Made by a program: the position numbers and the translations under genes. The notes beneath the pieces were generated by a model, which did no database searches, had not been told where the DNA came from, and was given only the letters and a program-made list of their open reading frames with translations. DNA of 32,310 nt from Candidatus Zixiibacteriota bacterium (GTDB taxonomy: Bacteria > Zixibacteria > MSB-5A5 > GN15 > FEB-12), in contig CP070777.1 in NCBI GenBank assembly GCA_020346225.1, forward strand, positions 1,962,959 to 1,995,268, given 5' to 3'. This document shows positions 21,268 through 29,267 of the stretch, piece after piece (within the stretch, counting starts at the first letter, position 1; each line of letters begins with the position of its first letter).

Positions 21268-22134
21268 TTACAAATCCAGGGCCATCTCGTACTGGCTTGT
21301 GTACAGCTTGAAACCCATCCTTTCCAGAAAGGCCAGCATGGCGGTGTCGGTGCGTTCAACATTGACCAGATTGATCTGGGAGACATCGCCGTCGAAATTG
21401 GCGACGAAATCCGACAGAAGCGCCGTGGCGATGCCTTTCCGACGATATTCTTTCTTGACCACCAGGCTCATGATCCAGTTCAGGAGCGGGTAATAAGCAA
21501 GCAAGCCGATCGGCCGCCCGTCCGCGAAAGCGCCGTTTATGATAACCTCGTCGGGTATTCTCGCGATGGCGGCGAAGCTGTTCTCCCAGGACGGCTGCCA
21601 GTCGGCGAATTCACCGAAGGGTGTCACCTGATTCTGCGGGACGGGACGGACTTCTATCGAGACTTTCGGGGGACCGTCGAGACTGAAAGTACTGCGATCC
21701 AGGCCAAGGCAATCGAATTCACGCGTGATGCAAAAGCCTGACTTCTCATAGACCTTTATGGCCGGTTCGTTAACCTGAAGGACCTCCAGAAGGAACTTTT
21801 TGACGCCGCGCTCACGCAGCTTCGGCACTGCGAAGTCGAACATCCGTCTGGCCAGCCCCTAGCCCCGGTAGTCCGGGACTATACCGGTGCCGGCGTCGAA
21901 GGCGGCCGGCCGGCCCTGCCAGTCATCAATGCCGACAAGCGTAAAACCCACCATCCTGTCGCCGTCAAAGGCACCGACACTGCAGTCATACTGAACGGCG
22001 TTCTTGACGCCACGGTTGTACAGCCACTGATCGGCCTTTCGGGTTGACTTGAGATAATAGTCGGCAAAGGCTTCATCGAATGTTCGCGCTATCTGCGGGA
22101 ACTGTTTTTGAGAAAGGAAAGAACACTGACACAT
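21268..22134 (-). pseudogene. Double-GNAT acetyltransferase gene interrupted by an amber codon
   Basis: One continuous reading frame (ATG 22134, behind GGAGAACC) would encode about 289 aa with two GNAT domains, but a TAG at 21861-21859 cuts it. The stop falls in the acetyl-CoA-binding loop of domain 1: VPDYRG, stop, GLARRMFDF, where relatives read YRGQGLA. A single C-to-T change of CAG would cause it. Domain 2 is intact, with KEYRRKGIATALL and LAFLERMGFKLY. A restart at the ATG at 21843 is possible but has no ribosome site. TAG ends three other genes here, so recoding is unlikely. It is a recent nonsense mutation, a polymorphism, or a sequencing error. Confidence 0.8.
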
Positions 22135-22297
22135 CTGCAAGGTTCTCCGAACATTGCCTTAATCGACCTCTACGCTATTGGACGGATGCGGGGCCGGAAA
22201 GTTCGGTATTTTTCAGCTTGACCTATCGCGGCCGGCAGGACTAGGTTTGATTATCGCCCGTAGACAAATGCACCATTTTGACAAAGGGAGCTCCTTT

Positions 22298-23212
22298 ATG
22301 AGGTGCCAAACAAGTTCACGCCGCAGGTCATTCCTGTTGCTGGCCCTGGCCGCAATCGTATGTCTGCCAGTGGCGGCCGCAAGTGCAAAAGATGTTTCTG
22401 AGTCGCTGCGAATTCCCGATTCGGATGTAACCCAGATTGTCACGCTGAATGATGGCTCGACACTGGTAGGCCGAATTATCGAGATCAGTGATACCACCGT
22501 CAAATTCATGACCGAGATGGGTGAGTTCACCCTGGAGATTAGCCGCATCAAGGAAATCAAGGAGGTCACGGCAGCATCTTTTCGGGAAGGCAAGTACTGG
22601 TTTCCGAATCCCAATCGGACCCGGCTGTATCTGGCGCCGACCGGCCGATCGTTGCGGGCAGGAGAAGGGTACTTTAGTTCTCTGCTCCTGTTTTTCCCAT
22701 CGGTCGCTTTCGGCATAACCGACAACATCTCGATCAGCGGGGGCATGTCAATCTTCCCGGGAGTTGATTTCGAAGACCAGTTGTTTTACATCACGCCCAA
22801 GATAGGTGTCAACGTGGCTGAGAATGTGGCCATCGCCGGAAGCGCGATAATTATCAGGGTATCGGATTTCGACGATGAGGACGACGATGAAAAGATCGTG
22901 GGGGCCATTTACGGCATGTCTACCATAGGAACCGATGATATCAGCCTGACCTGCGGTCTTGGATTCGGCTATGTCGAGGACGACATCGCCGACAAGCCGG
23001 CTGTAATAGTCGGTGGCGAATGGAGATTCGCACGTCGCGCGAGCTTCGTGTCAGAAAACTTCATCTTTCCGGAGGTGGACGAACCGCTCATTTCATATGG
23101 CGTGCGCTTTTTCGGTGAGAAAATAGCCGTCGACCTGGCCCTGTTCAACATTCTCGGTGATGACGCCGTTTTCCCCGGCATACCGTTAGTCGGTTTCGTC
23201 TGGAATTTTTAG
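22298..23212 (+). CDS. Probable outer-membrane beta-barrel protein with N-terminal Sm/SH3-like segment
   Basis: This 304-aa exported protein starts at the ATG at 22298 behind AAAGGGAG. The signal peptide spans residues 1-30, ending AAASA before KDV. Residues about 45-85 (VTLNDGSTLVGRIIEIS and TVKFMTEMGEFTLEISRIKEI) form a small beta segment of the Sm/SH3-like type found at the start of many secreted bacterial proteins. The remainder (about 105-304) is a run of alternating amphipathic strands (FGITDNISISGGMSIFPG, VAIAGSAIIIRVSDF). It ends GFVWNF with a terminal Phe, as outer-membrane barrels do. Function is unknown. Confidence 0.78.
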   Translation: MRCQTSSRRRSFLLLALAAIVCLPVAAASAKDVSESLRIPDSDVTQIVTLNDGSTLVGRIIEISDTTVKFMTEMGEFTLEISRIKEIKEVTAASFREGKYWFPNPNRTRLYLAPTGRSLRAGEGYFSSLLLFFPSVAFGITDNISISGGMSIFPGVDFEDQLFYITPKIGVNVAENVAIAGSAIIIRVSDFDDEDDDEKIVGAIYGMSTIGTDDISLTCGLGFGYVEDDIADKPAVIVGGEWRFARRASFVSENFIFPEVDEPLISYGVRFFGEKIAVDLALFNILGDDAVFPGIPLVGFVWNF

Positions 23213-23221
23213 ACGCCGGTA

Positions 23222-23599
23222 CTACTGAATAAGCGACACCACTGCACCGGTCGGGTCCTGGATGACGGCGAAACGTCCCACGCCGGGAACTTCCTGCGGA
23301 CCGTGAAGCACTGTCCCGCCGAGTTCCAGAGTCTTTTTAACCACGGCGTCGATGTCGGCAACGGCAATGTAAGTCATCCAGTGGTCCGGCACCTCTTTGG
23401 GAATTTCGGCCGGCATTTCCATCAAGCCACCGGCATCCTTGCCGGCGATCTTAAAAACGGTGTATTTCATGCCGGGCATGCCGCTATCGGCGGCTTCCCA
23501 TCCGAGCAGTTCCGAATAGAATTTCGCAGCGGCGGGCACATCGCGGGTCATGAGCTCGTTCCAGCAGAACGTGCCATGCGGGAATTTGGTTTCTGACAT
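23222..23599 (-). CDS. VOC (glyoxalase/bleomycin-resistance) family protein
   Basis: This 125-aa cytoplasmic protein of the vicinal-oxygen-chelate fold contains two beta-alpha-beta modules. Module 1 is GTFCWNELMTRDVPAAAKFY with SELLGW; module 2 is WMTYIAVADIDAVVKKTLEL with GRFAVIQDPTGAVVSLIQ. The start at 23599 has AAGGA eight bases upstream and the typical family opening (FPHGTFCWNEL); longer in-frame versions lack support. It converges with the outer-membrane protein gene with only nine bases between stops. Substrate is not predictable. It lies 134 bases after the GNAT gene, so it may be read from the same transcript. Confidence 0.9.
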   Translation of the reverse strand: MSETKFPHGTFCWNELMTRDVPAAAKFYSELLGWEAADSGMPGMKYTVFKIAGKDAGGLMEMPAEIPKEVPDHWMTYIAVADIDAVVKKTLELGGTVLHGPQEVPGVGRFAVIQDPTGAVVSLIQ

Positions 23600-23733
23600 C
23601 GGCAGATTCCTTTTAAAAGATTGCTTGGCCTGCTCTCCAATATGGCGATTGCGGTTAAGCAAGTCCATCACATTTCCCGCATGCCGGAATTGGGACATCC
23701 TGGCCTGCATCGACTGCGCATCGGCCTGGCCAC

Positions 23734-24225
23734 TCACAGCTTCTTCTGCATCCATACCATGTCAAAAGTGCGGCTTCTTTTCATACCTATGTCTCTGAAT
23801 CGACCACACTCGACAAAGCCATGCTTTCTGTGAAAAGCGATACTCTGTGCATTGAGTGACGAGATAGACGCCAGGAGCACAGTGATGCCACGCGCCCTGG
23901 CCTCGGTTTCGAAATAGCCGAGGACGAGGCTGCCCAGTCCCTGGCCGGTATGTTCGGGCAGAATGAAGTAGCTCACCTCGGCGGTACTTCGAAAAGTCTC
24001 AGCCGGATGATAGGGGCGAAAAAAGGCAAAGCCGACGATCTCGCCGGATTCGGACTTGATCGTGATGGCGGGGAAGTCTCCGATCATGGCCAGAAAGCGG
24101 TCGAACATGTCGTAGCCGACTTTCTTCTCGCGGTACGCCGCAAACCCGTTCTCGATAAAGTAGTTGAAAATGTCGATCACCGGCTTGCGGTCGGCCGCTT
24201 CCATGGTGTCGAATGTGTATTCCAC
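23734..24225 (-). CDS. GNAT N-acetyltransferase, phosphinothricin acetyltransferase-like
   Basis: This 163-aa enzyme resembles the Pat/MnaT branch of the GNAT family. It has an opening of the form MEAADRKPVIDIFNYFIENG, AEVSYFILPEHTGQGLGSLVL containing the acetyl-CoA loop (HTGQGLG), LLASISSLNAQSIAFHRKHGF, and a closing DMVWMQKKL. Relatives acetylate the amino group of amino-acid analogues such as phosphinothricin or methionine sulfone; the native substrate here is unknown. It follows the aminotransferase gene after 22 bases in the same orientation, suggesting joint work on an amino acid or its derivative. Confidence 0.9.
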   Translation of the reverse strand: MEYTFDTMEAADRKPVIDIFNYFIENGFAAYREKKVGYDMFDRFLAMIGDFPAITIKSESGEIVGFAFFRPYHPAETFRSTAEVSYFILPEHTGQGLGSLVLGYFETEARARGITVLLASISSLNAQSIAFHRKHGFVECGRFRDIGMKRSRTFDMVWMQKKL

Positions 24226-24247
24226 TGCTAGCCCTCGCCCGATGGGG

Positions 24248-25489
24248 TCATCGGCCCGTGGTCTCGAGCATCAGCGAAGCGAGCTTTTCGATGCCGGTTC
24301 TTATGGCCGCTTCGTCGACATTGGAGAAATTCAAACGCGCGGTGTTGTTTCCTTCACCGGGCGTGGTGAAGAAGTACCGGCCGGGCACATAGGCGACATT
24401 GCGTTCGACCGCAAGCGGGTAAAGCTTCTCCGTGTCCAATCCCGCCGGGCCGGACAACCATAGGAACATGCCGCCCTCCGGGTGGGACCACGAGTAATTC
24501 TTCGGCAGCGACTCTTCCAGAGAGTCGAGCATAGCCCCAAGCCGCGGGCGATAGAGAGCGATGATATCGGGCAGATGGCTCTTCAGATAACCCCCGCTGA
24601 TATACTCGGCGGCGATGGCCTGGTCGAGCGAACTGGTATGCAGGTCCATACCCTGTTTAGCCAGAACAATCCAGCGCCTGATGAGAGGCGGAGCGACGCA
24701 GAAACCGATACGCATACCCGGCGACAGCACTTTCGAGAGCGTCCCGGCGTAGACCACAAGCTCCGGCGCCAGCGACCACAGGGTGGGCAGATGTTCGCCT
24801 TCGTAGCGGAGCGAGCGATAGGGATCGTCCTCAATAATGAGCGCTCCGTGCTTTCGCGCCATGGCCGCGATTGCCTTTCTCCGCGCGAGCGAAAGGGTTC
24901 TCCCGGAGGGGTTCTGGAAATTGGGGATAAGATACACGAACTTAATTACATGGTCCTCAAGGGCCTGCTCCAGAGCCTCAGGTATGACGCCGTCGTCATC
25001 GGACTCCAGGGCGACGTAGTCCGGCTGGTAGGGATTAAAGCCGCAGATGGCGCCAAGGTAGGTGGGCGATTCCACGGCGATCTTGTCCCCCGGCGATATG
25101 AGCACTTTGCCAAGGGCATCCAGAGTTTGCTGCGATCCGGTGGTGATGACAACCTCGTCGGCAGCAGCGACGACATCGCGCTCCGCCAGGTAACCCGCGA
25201 TGGCCTCCCTGAGGGGCAGGAATCCTTCGGTTGGCCCGTACTGGAAAATCGACGGACCGTGTTTTTTCAGGGCGCCCTCAATCAGCTCGTGGGCATAGGC
25301 CACGGGAAAGCTTTCGGGAGCTGGCAGGCCGCCGGCCAGGGAGATTACTCCCGGCCGGGAGGCCACCTTGAGGATTTCGCTAATGGCGCTGGCGCTCATG
25401 CGCCGCGTGCGCGAGGCCAGCCTGTCCTCGGAAACCGAGGCACCGGTAGCCTGAGCCGCGCGACCGTTTGCTTTCGTCGAAACTATCAT
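24248..25489 (-). CDS. PLP-dependent aminotransferase, fold type I (LysN/2-aminoadipate-type)
   Basis: This 413-aa cytoplasmic enzyme of the class I/II aminotransferase family opens with MSASAISEILKVASRPGVIS followed by LAGGLPAPESFP, typical of the LysN/AroT/MocR-like branch. Other motifs are FQYGPTEGFLPLREAIAGYL, ITTGSQQTLD, ESPTYLGA, PNFQNPSG (cofactor Asn), and IIEDDPYRSLRYEG (cofactor Asp). GTLSKVLSPGMRIGF contains the Schiff-base Lys253 and a phosphate-binding Arg. The ATG has AGGAGATCTATC directly upstream. It sits between two GNAT genes with gaps of 18 and 22 bases, under probable control of the divergent MocR-type regulator. Substrate may be an aromatic or 2-oxoadipate-like acid, by family only. 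Confidence 0.93.
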   Translation of the reverse strand: MIVSTKANGRAAQATGASVSEDRLASRTRRMSASAISEILKVASRPGVISLAGGLPAPESFPVAYAHELIEGALKKHGPSIFQYGPTEGFLPLREAIAGYLAERDVVAAADEVVITTGSQQTLDALGKVLISPGDKIAVESPTYLGAICGFNPYQPDYVALESDDDGVIPEALEQALEDHVIKFVYLIPNFQNPSGRTLSLARRKAIAAMARKHGALIIEDDPYRSLRYEGEHLPTLWSLAPELVVYAGTLSKVLSPGMRIGFCVAPPLIRRWIVLAKQGMDLHTSSLDQAIAAEYISGGYLKSHLPDIIALYRPRLGAMLDSLEESLPKNYSWSHPEGGMFLWLSGPAGLDTEKLYPLAVERNVAYVPGRYFFTTPGEGNNTARLNFSNVDEAAIRTGIEKLASLMLETTGR

Positions 25490-25507
25490 GATAGATCTCC
25501 TGTCTGT

Positions 25508-26095
25508 TTATCCGAGGCGCACCGCTGCGAGCTCCTCGCAGCCGGGCACATCGGTTCGAAGCCGGGTGTGCCGCAGGATGTGGCAGGTCATATACTCACA
25601 TCGGAGGATCGACATCACCTTTACGGTAACAAACCGATCACCTTTTCTGACCGCCTCGCGGTGCACCCCTTCATTTCTAAAGCCTTCCGATTTGTAGAGC
25701 TTATAAGCCCTTTTGTTGTTCTTCATAACGTCGAGCCAGAGGCGGTGGCAGGCCAGCTTCTCGAAGGCGTAAAACTGCACCAGGCGGACGGCATCGCGTC
25801 CAAAGCCAAATCTTTTGTCGGAGACAACAATACGCTTGAGTTCGAGGCTGAGATCGGGGTCGTTCACACCGACCAAAATGACAAAGCCCACCGGCCGATA
25901 GTCAAAAGCATTCTCGATTACAAAGTGAGCGACATTGGGGTCTTCAATCGCCGCCCGGTGCTGCTGGGTCGACCACTGGCGTATGAACGGCAAATTCTCG
26001 GGGTGCTGCTCCACAGCCAAGACGAAATCGAGGTCGGCCGGGCCGGTGGCGCGAAATGCCACCTTTCCGTATTGGAGATGTTCAGAGGTGTTCAT
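25508..26095 (-). CDS. GNAT N-acetyltransferase (RimJ/RimL-like), first gene of operon
   Basis: This 195-aa enzyme of the Acetyltransf_3 branch has VAFRATGPADLDFVLAVEQH at the start, LELKRIVVSDKRFGFGRDAV over the acetyl-CoA-binding loop, and LWLDVMKNNKRAYKLYKSEG with FRNEG, a standard GNAT C-terminal half. The loop reads KRFGFGR in place of the more usual RGxGxG/A pattern. The last 35 residues after VMSILRCEYM are unusual and may be frame drift after the domain end. The ATG is preceded by AAAGGAGG, a strong ribosome site. It is the first gene after the divergent promoter region shared with the MocR-type regulator. Confidence 0.88.
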   Translation of the reverse strand: MNTSEHLQYGKVAFRATGPADLDFVLAVEQHPENLPFIRQWSTQQHRAAIEDPNVAHFVIENAFDYRPVGFVILVGVNDPDLSLELKRIVVSDKRFGFGRDAVRLVQFYAFEKLACHRLWLDVMKNNKRAYKLYKSEGFRNEGVHREAVRKGDRFVTVKVMSILRCEYMTCHILRHTRLRTDVPGCEELAAVRLG

Positions 26096-26148
26096 ACAAA
26101 TATCCTCCTTTCATCCGGAGAGGGGTTGCCCGTAAAGCGTTCCCTCCT

Positions 26149-26220
26149 TTGTACTGCTACGATAGTAGTATATACTTTGTTTCCTAACCCGTCAAGGGAA
26201 AAGATTGTACTATCACAATA
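26149..26220. promoter_or_regulatory. Probable MocR operator region: repeated TTGTACT half-sites
   Basis: The divergent gap holds two related 16-bp sequences in the same orientation, at 26149-26164 and 26205-26220. Both start TTGTACT and agree at 12 of 16 positions, 56 bp start to start. The first is part of a near-palindrome (TACTGCTA-CGA-TAGTAGTA, 26152-26170). The second contains ATTGT-N6-ACAAT. MocR-type regulators commonly bind direct repeats in such divergent promoters, so this is the likely operator. Confidence 0.55.
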
Positions 26221-26300
26221 TAATCGGCAAATCGCATATTGCGTTGGTTTTCTTTTCGAATTGTCTTGCTACAGCTTTGTTAAGTCTTTATATTAGAGCC

Positions 26301-27686
26301 ATGTCCAAGTCATGGGTGCCAAAGATTGCGGGTGGCGATCAACCCGTCTATGTCGCCATAACGCAGGCTCTTGAAAACGATATTGTATCAGGTGACCTGC
26401 GTGCGGGCGACCGCCTTCCCACCCACCGAGAGTTGGCCGACCGCATGGGTCTGGCGGTGGGCACTGTCACCAAAGCTTATCGGGAAGCCGAGCGGCGGGG
26501 TCTTATCCAGGGCAACGGCCGACGAGGGACTTTTGTCAGGGGATTTCCGCGGCACCGGGAGACGCTCCTGACAGATTCCCGACCGGAGCCGGGTATAATA
26601 GACCTCAGCCCTTATTACACCCCGACGGTAACCAATCCCGACCTGTCGCACGCCCTCTCTCAACTGGCCGGCCGGGATACCCGGTATCTGGTGCAGTATA
26701 CCGGCCCCAGAGGCTACGCCCGGCATCGCGAGGCCGGGGCCAGATGGCTGGCCACGGTTGGGATGGACGTTGATGAGAGCGCCGTGATAATCACCGCCGG
26801 GGCGCAGCACGCTATCATTATGATACTGGCCGCGCTGGGCGAGAGAGGCGACATAATAGCCACAGCGACCCACACGTATCCCGGCCTTAAATGGGCGGCC
26901 GAACTGCTCGGACTAAGGCTGGTCGGGGTGGCAAGTGATGGAGAGGGGTTACTTCCGGATGCCTTCGAAGCAATCTGCAGCAAGCAACAGGTCAGGTTCC
27001 TGTATTGTATTCCCACGCTTCATAATCCCACCAATGTCACCCTCGGCGAGGCACGGCGGCGCTCTCTGGCGGAGGTTGCCGAAAAGTACGACGTAAAGAT
27101 TATCGAGGATGAAATAAATTGCCGGCTGCTTTCGAATCCGGCGCTGCCGATTTCATCGTTCGTACCAGAGAGGTCATTTTTGGCGGCATCACTGGCCAAG
27201 GTTGTCGCCGGGGGGCTGCGGATCTGCTATCTGTCGGCACCGCCTGGGTATCACGATCGCTTATACCAGGCCCTTCGCGGCACCACGCTTATGGTTTCAC
27301 CGCTGCTGGCCGAGCTGGCCACGATCTGGATCAATGACGGAACCACCGAAAGGGTTATCGCCCACAAACGGGCCGAAGCGGAAAAGAGAAACCGCGTAGC
27401 GGCAGAGGTTCTCAAGAATCTGAGCTTCACGAGTTTTCCCACGAGCTACTTCATCTGGCTCAAGCTGACCGAACGGTGGGCAACCGGTGACTTTTTCTCG
27501 GAGGCTCACCGGCGGGGTGTTATCGTGGCCCCCTCCGACATATTTGCGGTTGACCCGGCCAGCGTCGAGAAGGCGGTGCGGGTTTGCCTGGGCGGACATA
27601 CCGACATGGAGGCACTGCGGCGCGGTCTCGAACTGATTGCGTCGGTAATGCGCGGGGCGACCGGACCGGAATCGTCGGTCTTTTGA
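26301..27686 (+). CDS. MocR-type transcription regulator (GntR HTH fused to aminotransferase domain)
   Basis: This 461-aa regulator has residues about 13-80 forming a GntR winged helix (VYVAITQALENDIVSGDLRA followed by GDRLPTHRELADRMGLAVGT). A short linker joins a fold type I aminotransferase-like domain (100-455) with TGPRGYARHREAGARWL, YCIPTLHNPTNVTLG, IIEDEINCRLL, and SLAKVVAGGLRICY, where Lys300 is the expected PLP lysine. The cofactor-binding residues look intact, so it should bind PLP and respond to PLP adducts with amines or amino acids. The ATG at 26301 is chosen because the frame upstream lies in promoter-like DNA. It is divergent from the GNAT-aminotransferase-GNAT operon, its probable target. 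Confidence 0.92.
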   Translation: MSKSWVPKIAGGDQPVYVAITQALENDIVSGDLRAGDRLPTHRELADRMGLAVGTVTKAYREAERRGLIQGNGRRGTFVRGFPRHRETLLTDSRPEPGIIDLSPYYTPTVTNPDLSHALSQLAGRDTRYLVQYTGPRGYARHREAGARWLATVGMDVDESAVIITAGAQHAIIMILAALGERGDIIATATHTYPGLKWAAELLGLRLVGVASDGEGLLPDAFEAICSKQQVRFLYCIPTLHNPTNVTLGEARRRSLAEVAEKYDVKIIEDEINCRLLSNPALPISSFVPERSFLAASLAKVVAGGLRICYLSAPPGYHDRLYQALRGTTLMVSPLLAELATIWINDGTTERVIAHKRAEAEKRNRVAAEVLKNLSFTSFPTSYFIWLKLTERWATGDFFSEAHRRGVIVAPSDIFAVDPASVEKAVRVCLGGHTDMEALRRGLELIASVMRGATGPESSVF

Positions 27687-27701
27687 GATGCCGATCTTCG
27701 A

Positions 27702-29147
27702 TCAAGTACGCGGCGCCTGAGCGGCGGCTTCAGCTCGCCGGGCGATGGCTCGGATCAATCCCCTGAAAACGGATATGTGGACCGGATATACAAGGTACCA
27801 GTACAGGTGTCCCCATAGACCTTGCGGGTAATAGCGGGCGGTCTGGCGCAGCCTGGAGCCGCTGTCGCCGTTGGCTTCGACCTTAAACTCCAGCCAAGCC
27901 TCGCCCCATACTTTCATCTCGGCGCGGAGCAGGAGCCTTCGGCCACTCTCCAACTCGGCGACACGCCAGAAGTCGAGGGCGTCGCCGACCCTAAGATGTC
28001 GCGGATGGCGGCGACCGCGCCGAAGGCCGACGCCGCCCAGCTGCTTGTCGACAAAGCCCCTGACTTTCCAGAGCCAGTCGGCATAGTACCAGCCGTTATT
28101 GCCACCTATCGATGACACCGTGTCGAAGACAACCCGGGGCGGCGCCGTCACGTCGAGATCGCGTTCATCTATGCGGATATGCGACTGGTCGACGGCGGTG
28201 AATCGAACCACCGAGGAGGCATCGATCCAGGTCGTTTCGATATCGCCGTCATCGAGGCGACCCAGGGCCGCCAGGGCGGCCTGCTCGAAGCCTGTCGGCT
28301 CGAAATCAAAAATACTCCTGGCGCAACGGTCACTGCAGACTGTCTCGTGGCGGAGGCTGTCGATGAGAGCGCGGGCGGTGACGGTTTGCAGCGGCGTCAC
28401 CAGGTTGATCCAGTACGACGACAGCCGGGGGGTGAGAAGGGGCACGGATATCAGCTTCCGTTTCAATCCCAGCAAACGGGCCACGCTCATCATCATCTCC
28501 CCGTAGCTCATGATATCCGGCCCGCCGATGTCGAGGATCTGCCCGGTTGTCTCCGGTCTGTCGAGCGCCTGCGCCAGATACGTCAGGACATCCTCGATGC
28601 CGATCGGCTGGGTTCGGGTGTACACCCAGCGGGGACAAATCATGACCGGGAGCCGGTTGACCAGATGATGAATCATTTCGAACGAGAGGCTTCCCGAACC
28701 GACTATAACGGCGGCCCGGAATTCGGTGACCGGCACCGAACCCCTTCTGAGAATAGCCCCCACTTCGTGCCGGCTGCGCAGATGCGGCGATAGTTCCTCG
28801 TGGCTGCGACCCAGCCCACCCAGATAAATGATGCGCTTGACGTTGGATTGAGCGGCCACGGCGGCCGCGTTTTCCGCGGCGACCCGGTCAAGAGACTCAA
28901 AGTGCGCCAGGCCGGCCGCCATGGAGTGAACGAGATAGTAGACGACATCCACGCCGTCCATAGCCGGCCGGAGCGAGTCGATAGATAGCACATCACCCGG
29001 TACGATTTCGACTCGATCCGACCAGGGCCGAGCCGACACTTTAAGCGGGTCGCGGGTCAGGCACCGCACCCGATGGCCTCGCTCCAGCAAGCCTGGGACC
29101 AGTCGCCCGCCCACGTAACCCGTAGCGCCTAAAACCAGAATCGTCAT
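27702..29147 (-). CDS. NAD(P)-binding SDR-type protein with C-terminal DUF2867 domain
   Basis: This 481-aa two-domain protein begins with an atypical short-chain dehydrogenase Rossmann domain (residues about 1-300): ILVLGATGYVGGRLVPGLLE, CLTRDPLKV, VVYYLVHSM, RIIYLGGLG, and TGQILDIGGPDIMSYGEMM. The C-terminal 160 residues (about 318-478) form a DUF2867/START-like domain, with ending YYPQGLWGHLYWYLVYPVHI as in that family. SDR-DUF2867 fusions are widespread and mostly uncharacterised, and are annotated as nucleoside-diphosphate-sugar epimerase-like. It converges with the MocR gene with 15 bases between stops. The ribosome site is weak. Confidence 0.9.
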   Translation of the reverse strand: MTILVLGATGYVGGRLVPGLLERGHRVRCLTRDPLKVSARPWSDRVEIVPGDVLSIDSLRPAMDGVDVVYYLVHSMAAGLAHFESLDRVAAENAAAVAAQSNVKRIIYLGGLGRSHEELSPHLRSRHEVGAILRRGSVPVTEFRAAVIVGSGSLSFEMIHHLVNRLPVMICPRWVYTRTQPIGIEDVLTYLAQALDRPETTGQILDIGGPDIMSYGEMMMSVARLLGLKRKLISVPLLTPRLSSYWINLVTPLQTVTARALIDSLRHETVCSDRCARSIFDFEPTGFEQAALAALGRLDDGDIETTWIDASSVVRFTAVDQSHIRIDERDLDVTAPPRVVFDTVSSIGGNNGWYYADWLWKVRGFVDKQLGGVGLRRGRRHPRHLRVGDALDFWRVAELESGRRLLLRAEMKVWGEAWLEFKVEANGDSGSRLRQTARYYPQGLWGHLYWYLVYPVHISVFRGLIRAIARRAEAAAQAPRT

Positions 29148-29267
29148 CGTTTTGAATTGCCCCTGTGCAGATATACAACGCCGCGGCAGTCGAAATTGTG
29201 CCCTCCAGGGCGCCCCGCCGATATTGTTCCGGGCAAAGAGGTTCGCGGTTTGGCGAATCAGGAAAGG

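Noticed and set aside
21859-21861. TAG reassigned to an amino acid
   Set aside because: TAG ends other well-supported genes in the window, so genome-wide recoding is unlikely.
24482-26296. 604-codon open frame on the + strand
   Set aside because: It runs antisense across the aminotransferase and GNAT genes, both recognisable with good ribosome sites, and crosses the divergent promoter. It is a by-product of GC-rich codon use.
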